From: JAKSPM01 sp964450645
GTDB lineage: Bacteria > Bacillota > Clostridia > Oscillospirales > Oscillospiraceae
DNA length: 64,000 nucleotides
NCBI GenBank assembly: GCA_964450645.1
Contig: CAYVEB010000002.1
Location: forward strand, 62,001 to 126,000
Reading direction: 5' to 3'
Shown here: positions 32,763 to 42,093 of the stretch, in pieces
How the letters are laid out: each line of letters begins with the position of its first letter
Numbering within the stretch: position 1 is the stretch's first letter
The notes under the pieces: generated by a model
Database searches by the model: none
What the model saw: the letters and a program-made list of their open reading frames with translations, nothing else
Told to the model about the DNA's origin: nothing
Translations under genes and position numbers: made by a program

Positions 32763-32790
32763 TTGTATCTACTGTAATTTTTGCTATACT
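32763..32790 (+). promoter_or_regulatory. Promoter of the activator gene, TTGTAT-16-TATACT
   Basis: TTGTAT (32763-32768) and TATACT (32785-32790), spacer 16. Near-consensus, in an A/T-rich patch divergent from the DUF4234 promoter. Confidence 0.6.
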
Positions 32791-32838
32791 TTAATCATAC
32801 AATGTGGGATACTCTACGAAGAAAAACGAGGTTGTTTC

Positions 32839-35800
32839 ATGAAAGTTTATCGCGTAGGCATCGATGTCGGCTCTACCACTGTGAAATTGGTTGTCCTTGG
32901 CGCGGACAACGCCATGATTTTCGGCGCATACCGCCGCCATATGGCCCACGTCCAGGACACCCTGCTCGACCTCCTCCTGCAAGCCAGAGAGCGGCTGGGC
33001 GAATGTCAGCTGCGGGTCAAAATCACCGGCTCCGGCGCAATCAGCCTGTCCGAGGCCATGCACATCGGCTTTGTGCAGGAGGTGGTGGCCGTGTCCACCG
33101 CGCTGCGGGCCGTCGCGCCCCAGACGGACGTGGCCATTGAATTGGGCGGCGAAGATGCAAAAATTATTTATTTTACCGGCGGCCTGGAGCAGCGGATGAA
33201 CGGCGTCTGCGCCGGCGGAACCGGCGCGTTTATCGACCAAATGGCCGCCTTGCTGCAAACCGACGCAGCGGGGCTAAACGACGCGGCCAGGGATTATCAC
33301 GAGATCTATCCCATCGCCGCCCGCTGCGGCGTGTTTGCCAAATCCGACATCCAGCCCTTGATCAACGAGGGCGCTACGAAGGCCGACCTGGCCGCCTCGA
33401 TTTTTCAGGCAGTCGTCAACCAGACCATTTCGGGACTTGCCTGTGGCAAGCCGATTCGCGGCTGCGTCGCCTTTCTGGGCGGGCCTCTCCATTTTTTGCC
33501 GGAGCTTAAGCGGGCCTTTATCCGCACGCTGCGCCTGACCCCGCAGACCACGGTCGATCCGGCCGACTCCCATCTGTTCGCCGCCACCGGCAGCGCCCTG
33601 GAAGCCGCCGACGCACAGCCCATCGCGATCGGCGCTTTTATTGACCAATTGCGCGGCGGCATCCACCTGGCCTATTCGCTCAAGCGCCTGCCTCCCCTAT
33701 TTACCAGCCCCGAGGAATACGAGCAGTTCCGCGCCCGCCATGCCAAGGCGACTGTGAAAAAGGCGGATCTGGCCTCCTACAAGGGCGGCTGTTATCTTGG
33801 GATCGACGCCGGCTCCACCACCACGAAGCTGGCGCTGATTGGGCAGGAGGGCCAGCTCCTTTGGTCGTTCTATGCCAATAACCAGGGCAGCCCTTTGAAA
33901 ACGGCCATCCAGGCGCTCACCCAGCTAGAAGCCGTGCTTCCGCCGGACGTCGCCATCCTGCGCGCCTGCTCCACCGGCTACGGCGAAACGCTGATGCAGT
34001 CGGCCTTCAATCTGGACGACGGCGAGGTGGAAACCGTCGCCCACTACCATGCTGCCGCCTTTTTCCGCCCGGATGTCGACTGCATCCTGGACATCGGCGG
34101 GCAGGATATGAAGTGTATCAAAATCAAAAACCACTGCGTGGACACGATTCTTCTCAACGAGGCGTGTTCCTCCGGCTGCGGCTCGTTCCTGGAGAACTTT
34201 GCAAACTCTCTGGGCTATCAGGCGTCAGAATTTGCCGAGCTGGCCCTGTTTGCCAAGCAGCCCATCGACCTTGGCACGCGCTGCACGGTGTTTATGAACT
34301 CCAACGTCAAACAGGCGCAAAAAGAGGGCGCGTGTGTGGAGGATATTGCGGCGGGCCTGGCCTATAGCGTCATCAAGAACGCGCTGTTTAAGGTGATCAA
34401 GCTGACCGATGCCAAGGCGTTGGGCCAGCATGTGGTTTTCCAGGGCGGTATGTTCTATAATCAAGCCGTTCTGCGGGCGGCAGAGCGCATCGCCGGGATC
34501 GAGGCCATCTGCCCGGATATCTCCGGAATTATGGGCGCGTTCGGCGCGGCGCTGATCGCCAAAAGCCGCTACCGCGGGCAGCCGTCCTCCATGCTCCCCC
34601 TGGCGAAGGCGCGCGAGCTGTCCTACGTCACCGCCACAACCCGCTGCGGCGGCTGCAGCAACCACTGTATGCTGACCATCAACAGATTCTCCGGCGGCCG
34701 CCGTCATATTTCCGGCAACCGCTGCGAAAAGGGCCTGGGCCTGACGAAAGCGCCGGAGAAAGGCCCCAACGTTTCGGCATACAAGTTCGAACGGATGTTT
34801 GCCTATCCGCCGCTTCCCCCGGAACAGGCGCCGATGGGCGTGATCGGGATCCCGCGGGTGTTGAATCTGTATGAAGATTATCCGTTTTGGGCCACCTTCT
34901 TCCGACAACTGGGGTTCCGGGTGATTCTGTCCCCCATGTCCTCGCGGAAGATCTATGAACTGGGGATGGAATCGATTCCGTCTGAATCGGAGTGTTATCC
35001 CGCCAAGATGGCCCACGGGCATGTGCAATGGTTGGTGAACCAGGGAATCCGGACGGTGTTTTACCCCTGCGTGCTGTATGAGCACCAGGAGGTGGCGTCC
35101 GCCCAAAACCATTATAACTGTCCGATTGTGGCGTCCTATCCGGAAAACCTTAAAAACAATGTGGACGCGGTAACCGACGGAACCATCACCTACATACGGC
35201 CGTTCCTGGCTTTCACGTCTGAAAAAATTATTGCTGACCGGCTGGTTCGGCTTTGCGAGGAGCAATGGGATCTGCCGGAGAAAGTCGTCCGGCAGGCCGT
35301 CCATCTGGCCTGGGCCGAGCAGCGGCAGGCGAAGGCGGACGTCCGTGCGAAAGGGCAGGAGGCGCTGGACTGGATGCGCGAGCACGGGCGAAAGGGCATC
35401 GTGCTCGCCGGCCGCCCCTATCACATCGACCCGGAGATCCACCATGGCATCCCGGATCTGATCGCCTCGTACCGTCTGGCCGTTTTGACCGAGGACAGCC
35501 TGCCCATCGACTTTGAGCCCTCCCGTCCCCTGCGCGCCAACGACCAGTGGGTCTACCACTCCCGTCTGTACACAGCGGCCGAGTTCGTGGGGCGGCGGGA
35601 CGATCTGGAGCTGGTTCAGCTCAACTCCTTTGGCTGCGGCCTGGATGCGGTGACCTGCGACCAGGTCAGCGACATCCTGGCGCGCTGCAACAAGCTCTAC
35701 ACCACCTTGAAGATCGACGAGGTCAACAGCCTGGGCGCCGCCCGGATCCGCATCCGGAGCCTGCTCGCCGCCATGGATATGCGCGAGCAGCAGGGCATCC

Positions 35801-37149
35801 GCGCCAAGCCCCAGCCGATCGGGTACCATCGCGCCGTGTTTACCAAGCAGATGCGCAAAGAGGGCTATACCATTTTGGCGCCCCAGATGAGTCCGATTCA
35901 TTTTGACATTTTACAGCCGATTTTCACCCGCTTTGGCTATCATGTGGAAATCCTGGACAACGATAACCGCGCCGCCATCGACACCGGGCTGAAATTTGTC
36001 AACAACGACGCCTGCTTCCCGTCCATTATCACCGTCGGCCAGATTATGAGCGCCGTGCTCTCCGGCAAGTATGACACCAACAAGCTGGCCATTGCCATGA
36101 CCCAGACCGGCGGCTGCTGCCGGGCCAGCAATTATGTGGGCTTTATCCGCCGCGCGCTGGAGCGCGTGGGACTGGGCCACATCCCGGTCATTTCCATCAA
36201 CGCCAACGGGATGGAAAAGAATCCCGGCTTCCGCGCATCCCCGCAGCTTTTGTACGCGGCGGCACGGGCGCTGGTCTACGGCGACCTGTTTATGCGCTGC
36301 GTCTACCGGACGCGGCCCTACGAGGCGGTCCCCGGCTCCGCCAACGCCTTGCACGAAAAGTGGCGGAAAATTTGCATTGAACAGCTGACGGATCCCAATA
36401 CCAAGTGGACCTACGCGGCCGTTTGCCAGGGGATCGTCGCGGACTTCGACGCGCTGCCCCTGATCGAGGGCCTGCGCAAGCCCCGCGTCGGCGTGGTGGG
36501 CGAGATTTTAGTCAAATATATGCCCCTTGCAAACAACCACTTGGTAGACCTGTTGGAGCGCGAGGGCGCCGAGGCCGTAGTGCCGGATCTGATGGACTTT
36601 TTAAATTACTGCGTATACAACAACGACTATAAGCATGAATATCTGGGCTTTGGACCCGGCCGTGCCCTGATCGCCCGTTTGGGAGTCTCCGGCATCCGCG
36701 CCATTCGCATGCCCGCCATCAAGGCCCTGGAGGCCTCCGCCCGCTTTGAAGCGCCCATGCCCATCGAGCAAGTCGGTGAATTGGCGAAACCCTACCTCTC
36801 CCTCGGCAACCAATACGGCGAAGGCTGGTTCCTGACGGGGGAGATGGTGGAACTGATCCAAAGCGACGTGCCCAACATTATCTGCATTCAGCCCTTTGCT
36901 TGCCTTCCCAACCACGTGGTAGGCAAGGGCGTCATCAAGATTCTCCGCAGGGATTTTCCCCAGGCAAACATCGTCGCCGTGGACTACGATCCCGGCGCGT
37001 CGGAGGTAAACCAGCTCAACCGCATCAAACTGATGCTCTCCGCGGCGAAGAAGGCACTGGCCAATTCCGGCGTGCGCGTGGCGGAAAAAGATCGGGAAAA
37101 TGGGATTGACACGTCTGAGAAGTTGCTTTATAATAAGGCTGTAATTTAA
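32839..37149 (+). CDS. Giant BadF/HgdC-type activator fusion (two ASKHA domains, DUF2229, dehydratase-like part)
   Basis: 1436 residues. Two ASKHA ATPase domains: the first opens with YRVGIDVGSTTVKLVV (4-19) and has NGVCAGGTGAFIDQMA and AARCGVFAKSDI; the second opens with YLGIDAGSTTTKLALI (~327) and has NEACSSGCGSFLEN and GTRCTVFMNSNV. Each therefore keeps two Cys of the kind that hold the [4Fe-4S] cluster between two activator subunits. Next come a Cys-rich TTRCGGCSNHCMLTINRF, a DUF2229 region (IGIPRVLNLYEDYPFWATFF) and a 2-hydroxyacyl-CoA dehydratase/reductase-like part. Such proteins use ATP to push electrons at very low potential. The substrate is unknown and no separate hgdAB or bcr genes are nearby. 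Large fusions like this are widespread in anaerobes. Confidence 0.88.
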   Translation: MKVYRVGIDVGSTTVKLVVLGADNAMIFGAYRRHMAHVQDTLLDLLLQARERLGECQLRVKITGSGAISLSEAMHIGFVQEVVAVSTALRAVAPQTDVAIELGGEDAKIIYFTGGLEQRMNGVCAGGTGAFIDQMAALLQTDAAGLNDAARDYHEIYPIAARCGVFAKSDIQPLINEGATKADLAASIFQAVVNQTISGLACGKPIRGCVAFLGGPLHFLPELKRAFIRTLRLTPQTTVDPADSHLFAATGSALEAADAQPIAIGAFIDQLRGGIHLAYSLKRLPPLFTSPEEYEQFRARHAKATVKKADLASYKGGCYLGIDAGSTTTKLALIGQEGQLLWSFYANNQGSPLKTAIQALTQLEAVLPPDVAILRACSTGYGETLMQSAFNLDDGEVETVAHYHAAAFFRPDVDCILDIGGQDMKCIKIKNHCVDTILLNEACSSGCGSFLENFANSLGYQASEFAELALFAKQPIDLGTRCTVFMNSNVKQAQKEGACVEDIAAGLAYSVIKNALFKVIKLTDAKALGQHVVFQGGMFYNQAVLRAAERIAGIEAICPDISGIMGAFGAALIAKSRYRGQPSSMLPLAKARELSYVTATTRCGGCSNHCMLTINRFSGGRRHISGNRCEKGLGLTKAPEKGPNVSAYKFERMFAYPPLPPEQAPMGVIGIPRVLNLYEDYPFWATFFRQLGFRVILSPMSSRKIYELGMESIPSESECYPAKMAHGHVQWLVNQGIRTVFYPCVLYEHQEVASAQNHYNCPIVASYPENLKNNVDAVTDGTITYIRPFLAFTSEKIIADRLVRLCEEQWDLPEKVVRQAVHLAWAEQRQAKADVRAKGQEALDWMREHGRKGIVLAGRPYHIDPEIHHGIPDLIASYRLAVLTEDSLPIDFEPSRPLRANDQWVYHSRLYTAAEFVGRRDDLELVQLNSFGCGLDAVTCDQVSDILARCNKLYTTLKIDEVNSLGAARIRIRSLLAAMDMREQQGIRAKPQPIGYHRAVFTKQMRKEGYTILAPQMSPIHFDILQPIFTRFGYHVEILDNDNRAAIDTGLKFVNNDACFPSIITVGQIMSAVLSGKYDTNKLAIAMTQTGGCCRASNYVGFIRRALERVGLGHIPVISINANGMEKNPGFRASPQLLYAAARALVYGDLFMRCVYRTRPYEAVPGSANALHEKWRKICIEQLTDPNTKWTYAAVCQGIVADFDALPLIEGLRKPRVGVVGEILVKYMPLANNHLVDLLEREGAEAVVPDLMDFLNYCVYNNDYKHEYLGFGPGRALIARLGVSGIRAIRMPAIKALEASARFEAPMPIEQVGELAKPYLSLGNQYGEGWFLTGEMVELIQSDVPNIICIQPFACLPNHVVGKGVIKILRRDFPQANIVAVDYDPGASEVNQLNRIKLMLSAAKKALANSGVRVAEKDRENGIDTSEKLLYNKAVI

Positions 37150-37186
37150 TTGGCTTAAGTTGCCAAGAAAGAGAGGGAGTACATTC

Positions 37187-37861
37187 ATGTTCTGTACCAA
37201 CTGCGGCGCGAATATCCCCGACGGCAGCCAGTTCTGCCCGGCGTGCGGCGCGCAGCTCAATTCGGCAGCCTATGCGCCGATGGATACGCCCGGCGCGCCT
37301 GTACAAAAGCGGTCACTGCCCAAGAAAACGCTGGTGATTTTGGCCGCGGCTGTCGTCGTGCTGGTCGTTGTTGTGCTGCTGATTTCGCTGCTGTTCGGCG
37401 GCGGGAAGGAAACTCCTTTGAAGAATTATTGCGAGGCCATGGGCGACGCCGACGTCGGCGCTTTCCTGGATTTGTATCCGGATGACGTTTTGAATGATGT
37501 GTATGGCTGGAATAAGCGTGACAAAGACGAAATTGAGAACTTCCTGGAAGTTTCCCTGGAAGAGCTGGAATGGCAGTATGGCGAAGATATCCGCATCTCC
37601 TATGACATCCGTACGGAGAAGGAGCTTAATGACAAGCGTCTGCTCGCCCTGGGGGAATACTTTGAAGACGTGTACGATCTGGACAAAGCGGACAAGGAAA
37701 TCACCAAGGGCTACCTGATGGAGGTTCGGTTCACCATCAAGGGCGACGACGGCCGAGACACCAACAAACAGTGGCTTGTCGTCTACAAATACGATGGAGA
37801 TTGGTACTTGGATACCGGAGCGTTCCGGAATGTGGGAGAAATTTCAACTCTAATTGATTAA
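37187..37861 (+). CDS. Zinc-ribbon protein with one membrane segment and extracytoplasmic domain
   Basis: 224 residues. The N-terminal zinc ribbon MFCTNCGANIPDGSQFCPAC is followed by a linker, one membrane helix (KKTLVILAAAVVVLVVVVLL, ~47-66) and an outer domain of ~150 residues with NYCEAMGDADVGAFLDLYPD and KGDDGRDTNKQWLVVYKYDG, similar to the DUF4878/NTF2-like folds seen in other zinc-ribbon membrane proteins. Function unknown. The start is ATG 37187 after GAGAGGGAG. It follows the activator gene by 37 bases and may be in its transcript. Confidence 0.82.
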   Translation: MFCTNCGANIPDGSQFCPACGAQLNSAAYAPMDTPGAPVQKRSLPKKTLVILAAAVVVLVVVVLLISLLFGGGKETPLKNYCEAMGDADVGAFLDLYPDDVLNDVYGWNKRDKDEIENFLEVSLEELEWQYGEDIRISYDIRTEKELNDKRLLALGEYFEDVYDLDKADKEITKGYLMEVRFTIKGDDGRDTNKQWLVVYKYDGDWYLDTGAFRNVGEISTLID

Positions 37862-37882
37862 ACGTCGAAACGGCAACAAACA

Positions 37883-37918
37883 CAGGCAGGGTCATAGGTG
37901 GCCCTGCCTGTTTGTTTG
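37883..37918 (+). terminator. Terminator after the zinc-ribbon gene
   Basis: CAGGCAGGG (37883-37891) pairs with CCCTGCCTG (37902-37910), followed by TTTGTTTG. Confidence 0.85.
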
Positions 37919-38081
37919 CTGTGTCAGGCCCTAGGTGAAACCGGGGGCGACTCTGTCGAAACAGTTCTTCCGCGCCGGGCATCTCCAATTGCGTCCCCGC
38001 GCAGCGGGTTTCCTTCAGGCCATAATACAGCAACAGCCCCACGCGGCCATTGCGGCCGCATGGGGCTGATCCGATTATATT

Positions 38082-39434
38082 TTATACTTTTGCCGGCTTT
38101 TTGCTTCCGTTGCGCTCGGTGAAAAAGTGCTCCAGAACCGGCACCAGGAACATGCAGACCAGCGCCGCGGTAAAGCCGCCGTTGTACAGCAGGAAGCCGC
38201 CGTGGAACAGCGGGATGCAAGTGACCAGCGCACAGTGCAGCGCGCCAGCCACAACGCCCCACCACCAGCCGTACTTGCCGGGGATCGGACACAACGCGCT
38301 GGCAAAGCACAGCCCCACAACCAGCGCCTGGGCATTGACCGTGTACCACGATTCGGACACCGGAAAGCTGCTCATCCCCAAAAACACCTGCTTGGCCGCC
38401 ACGCCTACCAGCAAATATCCCACCATAATCGGCCAGACATTGCGCGGATGGCTGCCGGCGGCGCAGCATCCGACCATGCTGAACACGCAGCCCAGGGTGA
38501 CCGCGTTCCAATTCGCACCGATCAAATTGTAGTACGCCAAAATCATCAGGCCGTAAACGCCAAAATTCAGCGCCGTATTGCCCACGCCGTATTTTACCGT
38601 ATAGTCCACGCCGTGGCCCGAATCCTTCATCAGCTGCAAATAGCCTTTCGGCGTTCCGCCCATTGCGAGTCCGAACCCTATCGCCACAACGCACATGGCC
38701 AGGCACAAAACATTCGCCGTGCCCCAGAAAGAACTGGCCAGGCCGACGCCGCTCGTCTCCGGCAGATTCGCGCCTGTCACCTGGTACAGCCCCGTCCGCA
38801 GCACGAACGCCGTCAGGCCCATCGGCAGCGCGGCGGAGTAGAGGGTGAAGCCCCGATGCACCTTGGGGCTGGCGGCCAAGCCCGCCGGCAGCGTCAGGCC
38901 CAAAAACGTCCCGACCGCCAGCGCCAGCAAAAAGCCCTTCAGGCCAAACCCGTGCCACGGGATGTAAGGATACCGAAAGATCAACTCCGTAAACAACGGG
39001 GCGAGCCCCGTTGTAAAGAGCATCGCGTTGGCCTGTTGGCCCGGCTTTTGCTTCTTAATCAGGCAGTACAGCAGCACACCCGGCACGCCAAACCAAATAT
39101 TCAGCACCGTGAGACCCCAGAAGCCGAAACCCACCGTCAGAAAAAACGCCAGCAGCGACAGAGCGTTTGCCTTGCTGCCCGGCAGATAGTACGCCAGCGT
39201 GCAGATCACGCCCACGAGCGCCGCATTCAAAAACGTCCCGGACAGGCCGCCATAGGTGCTGTCAAAAAAGCTTTTTGTAAATTGCGCCGAGCTGGTACAA
39301 ATCCGTCCCAGCCCCTCGAACATCTGCCCCCGGTCCGGCACCGCCAGCGCCGCCGCAAGACACATCAGGTCAAAGAGCCAAAAGCTCAGGCGAATCGCCT
39401 TTTCCGGTTTTTGCAATTCCTGTTTCCAACGCAT
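38082..39434 (-). CDS. DUF1576 integral membrane protein
   Basis: 450 residues with about ten hydrophobic segments, e.g. FLNAALVGVICTLAYYLPGS, LSLLAFFLTVGFGFWGLTVL, GFLLALAVGTFLGLTLPAGL and a C-terminal pair ending FLVPVLEHFFTERN. It matches the DUF1576 family, whose transport role is suspected but unproven. Internal Gly-rich segments (NTALNFGVYGLMILAYYNLI) are conserved. ATG 39434 follows GAGGAGGTATATC; the longer frame upstream lacks such a site. It lies 108 bases downstream of an AraC-type regulator on the same strand, which could control it. Confidence 0.82.
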   Translation of the reverse strand: MRWKQELQKPEKAIRLSFWLFDLMCLAAALAVPDRGQMFEGLGRICTSSAQFTKSFFDSTYGGLSGTFLNAALVGVICTLAYYLPGSKANALSLLAFFLTVGFGFWGLTVLNIWFGVPGVLLYCLIKKQKPGQQANAMLFTTGLAPLFTELIFRYPYIPWHGFGLKGFLLALAVGTFLGLTLPAGLAASPKVHRGFTLYSAALPMGLTAFVLRTGLYQVTGANLPETSGVGLASSFWGTANVLCLAMCVVAIGFGLAMGGTPKGYLQLMKDSGHGVDYTVKYGVGNTALNFGVYGLMILAYYNLIGANWNAVTLGCVFSMVGCCAAGSHPRNVWPIMVGYLLVGVAAKQVFLGMSSFPVSESWYTVNAQALVVGLCFASALCPIPGKYGWWWGVVAGALHCALVTCIPLFHGGFLLYNGGFTAALVCMFLVPVLEHFFTERNGSKKPAKV

Positions 39435-39542
39435 GATATACCTCCTCACATAACCTTTGCAAATTGGCCTCCCGGCCATAAACGGCCTCCGTCCTCACGC
39501 CGCGCCGGTTGCGCGTCCGCTTCCTGACACGGCCTTGCGCTT

Positions 39543-40697
39543 TCACTTGATGGCCTTCGCGTACTCGGATGGCGTGATGCCGTATTTTTCTTTAAATTGA
39601 CGGGAAAAATGGTGCACCGTGGAATAGCTCAGGGCGCTGGAGATCTGGGTGAAATTCAGCACGCCCTCCTTGATCATCAGCTTGCTCTCCTCCAGCTTGG
39701 AGCGCCGGATGTACTCTCCGGGCACGATGTTCAGATTCTTGCGGAACAGCGCCGTCAAATGCGAGGTACTCACGCCGACCTCCTTGGCGACGATGCCAAC
39801 CGACAGCCGCTCGCAGACATGCTCCGCGACATACCGCTGGGCGCGGCTGACAATCTCATTCTCCGCGCGCAGCGCCGCCGGCGTTTTCAGCCGGTTTCCC
39901 GTGTGTTTTCCCATGCGCAGCATCCGCACCAGCAGCTGCTCGAGCAGACAAAGGATCATATCTCCGCTGTAGGGATCCTCCTCGTCCATCTCCCTGAGCA
40001 TCTGCCGCAGCAGCTCCACATCCTGCGCCGCCATGGTAAATTTCCGGTTGTACAATTCTGCCAGGCTGCCACCCTCCATATCGAACGACACCGTGATAAA
40101 GCTGACTGCGCAATCCTCATCGGCATATTGCATATGCCACTGTTCCGCGCCGTATACCATCATATCGCCCTGATGCAGCACGGAATCCGCGCCGTCTACC
40201 ACGCTGTGCAGCACACCCTTGTCCACATAGGTCAGTTCCAGCACCGTGTGCTTTTCGCCCTTGAAGAAAAAGCCCTTTTCCTTTTCCTGGTAGAACATGG
40301 TATACAAATTCCCCACCTTCAACCGGCGGGACACGCGGAAATCCTCCGGCGGCTCGAACGCCGCCACTGGCACCGGCCTCTCCCCGGCCCGATGGCACAT
40401 GCGAAAACTGCACCGCTGCTGATAGGGCGCCACCGCAAAGCGGACGCCGGCCTGAACGCACACCGGCTTATCCAGATAAAAACAGTGGTTCGTTCCGTCC
40501 CGCTCCACCGCCAGGACGGTCATCCCCTCTTCAAAATCCAAGTAAACCGGCCCCTCGGCCACGCAGATTGTGGCCTTTTCCACTGTGTATACCGCTTCCT
40601 CCCATTCTTCGCCCACAGGGAAGCCGTGGTTCGCGCTGTGGTCGCTGAGGATCGTGCCGAAGCCCGCAAAAGACAGCTTGTTGAGATTCAGAATCAT
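39543..40697 (-). CDS. AraC-family transcriptional regulator
   Basis: 384 residues. The C-terminal ~100 hold two helix-turn-helix motifs: SVGIVAKEVGVSTSHLTALF (first) and FTQISSALSYSTVHHFSRQF, KEKYGITPSEYAKAIK (second, typical AraC end). The N-terminal part has a cupin-like segment KHTVLELTYVDKGVLHSVVD and LHQGDMMVYGAEQWHM that would sense a small ligand. Start ATG 40697 is preceded by GGAGAAAC. Its target is not known; the adjacent DUF1576 gene on the same strand and the divergent deacetylase gene are candidates. Confidence 0.88.
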   Translation of the reverse strand: MILNLNKLSFAGFGTILSDHSANHGFPVGEEWEEAVYTVEKATICVAEGPVYLDFEEGMTVLAVERDGTNHCFYLDKPVCVQAGVRFAVAPYQQRCSFRMCHRAGERPVPVAAFEPPEDFRVSRRLKVGNLYTMFYQEKEKGFFFKGEKHTVLELTYVDKGVLHSVVDGADSVLHQGDMMVYGAEQWHMQYADEDCAVSFITVSFDMEGGSLAELYNRKFTMAAQDVELLRQMLREMDEEDPYSGDMILCLLEQLLVRMLRMGKHTGNRLKTPAALRAENEIVSRAQRYVAEHVCERLSVGIVAKEVGVSTSHLTALFRKNLNIVPGEYIRRSKLEESKLMIKEGVLNFTQISSALSYSTVHHFSRQFKEKYGITPSEYAKAIK

Positions 40698-40942
40698 TCG
40701 GTTTCTCCATTTCGGTCTGATACTGTGACGCGCCGTCCTTTCCCGTGTCAACGGCACGGAAAAGGCGCCTCATACGGAATTGATAACAGCGGTTTTCAAA
40801 AGCCCGCTTTCATAAAATTCCCAAAATCAATTTTGCGGTTTCATCATACCATGTTTTTTTCTCTTTTGGAAGTCCCTTTAAAAAAATTTTCGGGTTCTTT
40901 CCGGCCCGCCTGTCCCATAAATATGGTGCTGGGAGGGATCAC

Positions 40943-41731
40943 ATGAAACGACGAATCTTACAGCGCGTCACCACGTGCGCGGTGGCAATCGGACTGTGTA
41001 TCGTGGCGGCGGTGGCCGTCCAAAAGCAAGCGCCGGAGACCCTGGCCACCGGCTCCTGGGGCTTGAGCTTCCAGCAAGACGGCAGCGCACCGGTAGGCAA
41101 CGCCACGCAGGATCAACTGTCCAAGTATAACGCCGCTTTTCTGGGCGACACACAAAAGCCTGTCATCTACTTAACCTTTGACGCCGGCTTTGAAAACGGC
41201 TGCACCGCGCAGATTTTGGACGTCTTAAAGGCTCACAACGTCCCCGCGGCATTCTTCCTGGTGGGTAATTATCTCGAGCAAAACCCCGATTTGGTCCGCC
41301 GGATGGTGGACGAGGGCCACATTGTGGGAAACCACACCTATCACCACTGTGACATGTCCCAAATTGCCGACCGCGCCACCTTTGAGCGGGAGCTGACCAG
41401 CCTGGAATCTCTTTACAAGGAGGTAACCGGCCAGGAGATGGCCAAGTTCTACCGCCCGCCCCAGGGGATCTACTCGGAGGAAAATCTGAAGATGGCCAGC
41501 GAGATGGGCTACCGGACGGTATTCTGGAGCCTGGCCTATGTCGACTGGCTGGCCGACGACCAGCCCACCTCGGAAGAGGCATTCTCAAAGCTGATTCCCC
41601 GAATTCACAACGGCGCGGTTGTTCTGCTCCACAGCACTTCAAAAACCAACGCGCAAATCCTGGATCAGCTCTTAACCCGTTGGGAGGAAATGGGCTACAG
41701 CTTCGGAACGCTGGAAGAACTTTTTGCCTGA
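40943..41731 (+). CDS. Polysaccharide deacetylase, PdaA-like (muramic-delta-lactam)
   Basis: 262 residues. Signal-anchor (TTCAVAIGLCIVAAVAVQ) then NodB domain: IYLTFDAGFENGCTAQILDV with the catalytic D-A-G variant seen in PdaA, EGHIVGNHTYHHCDMSQIAD (zinc His pair), FYRPPQGIYSEENLKMASEM, TVFWSLAYVDWLADDQPT and VVLLHSTSKTNAQIL. The TFDAGFEN and RPPQGxYSE patterns fit the delta-lactam branch used for spore cortex. The start is after GGGAGGGAT. Taken with SpoIIP and SpmAB it supports a spore-former. Confidence 0.9.
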   Translation: MKRRILQRVTTCAVAIGLCIVAAVAVQKQAPETLATGSWGLSFQQDGSAPVGNATQDQLSKYNAAFLGDTQKPVIYLTFDAGFENGCTAQILDVLKAHNVPAAFFLVGNYLEQNPDLVRRMVDEGHIVGNHTYHHCDMSQIADRATFERELTSLESLYKEVTGQEMAKFYRPPQGIYSEENLKMASEMGYRTVFWSLAYVDWLADDQPTSEEAFSKLIPRIHNGAVVLLHSTSKTNAQILDQLLTRWEEMGYSFGTLEELFA

Positions 41732-41811
41732 TTGCTTTGCACCCTTCCGTTTCGGCGGCATAACATGGAATGAGCGGTAATTACCGCGAATTTATGTCAG
41801 GAGGATGCAAA

Positions 41812-41943
41812 ATGTCTTGTAATTCCGGTATCTTTGCCTATGGCAACAACACCTGGTGGTGGATCATCATCCTTATTATCATCCTGGTGCTGTGGAGCGG
41901 CAACAACAGCGGCTGCAATTCCTGCGACAACGGCTGCTGCTAA
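41812..41943 (+). CDS. Small Cys- and Trp-rich membrane peptide (YjcZ-like)
   Basis: 43 residues: MSCNSGIFAYGNNTWWWIII then LIIILVLWSGNNSGCNSCDN and GCC. It has one short membrane helix between a Cys/Asn N-terminus and a Cys-rich end. ATG 41812 has a strong AGGAGG site (41799-41804) seven bases away. It resembles the small YjcZ/sporulation peptides that occur next to spore genes in Firmicutes. It sits between the PdaA-like and SpoIIP genes, supporting a sporulation link, but function is unknown. Confidence 0.72.
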   Translation: MSCNSGIFAYGNNTWWWIIILIIILVLWSGNNSGCNSCDNGCC

Positions 41944-42049
41944 TACATCACACAGGGCGTTGAATTTCCCGGCGCCCTGAGAGCATTTTAAAAAGCGCCG
42001 GGCGCCGGGGCCAGACACAAGGCTCCGCGTCCAGCGCGGGAGGCATATG

Positions 42050-42078
42050 AAAAGCCGCAGCAGAATTCCCGCTGCGGC
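42050..42078 (-). terminator. Terminator after spoIIP
   Basis: On the minus strand GCCGCAGC (42071-42078) and GCTGCGGC (42054-42061) pair and are followed by TTTTC, 15 bases past the stop. Confidence 0.8.
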
Positions 42079-42093
42079 CTTCTTCCTGTCTCT

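Noticed and set aside
34225..35901. 558-codon frame opposite the activator gene
   Set aside because: Antisense shadow of a well-supported gene; no motif or start signal.
38127..39527. 466-codon frame opposite the DUF1576 gene
   Set aside because: The hydrophobic DUF1576 frame is the real one; the opposite frame is Gln/Arg/His-rich without motifs.
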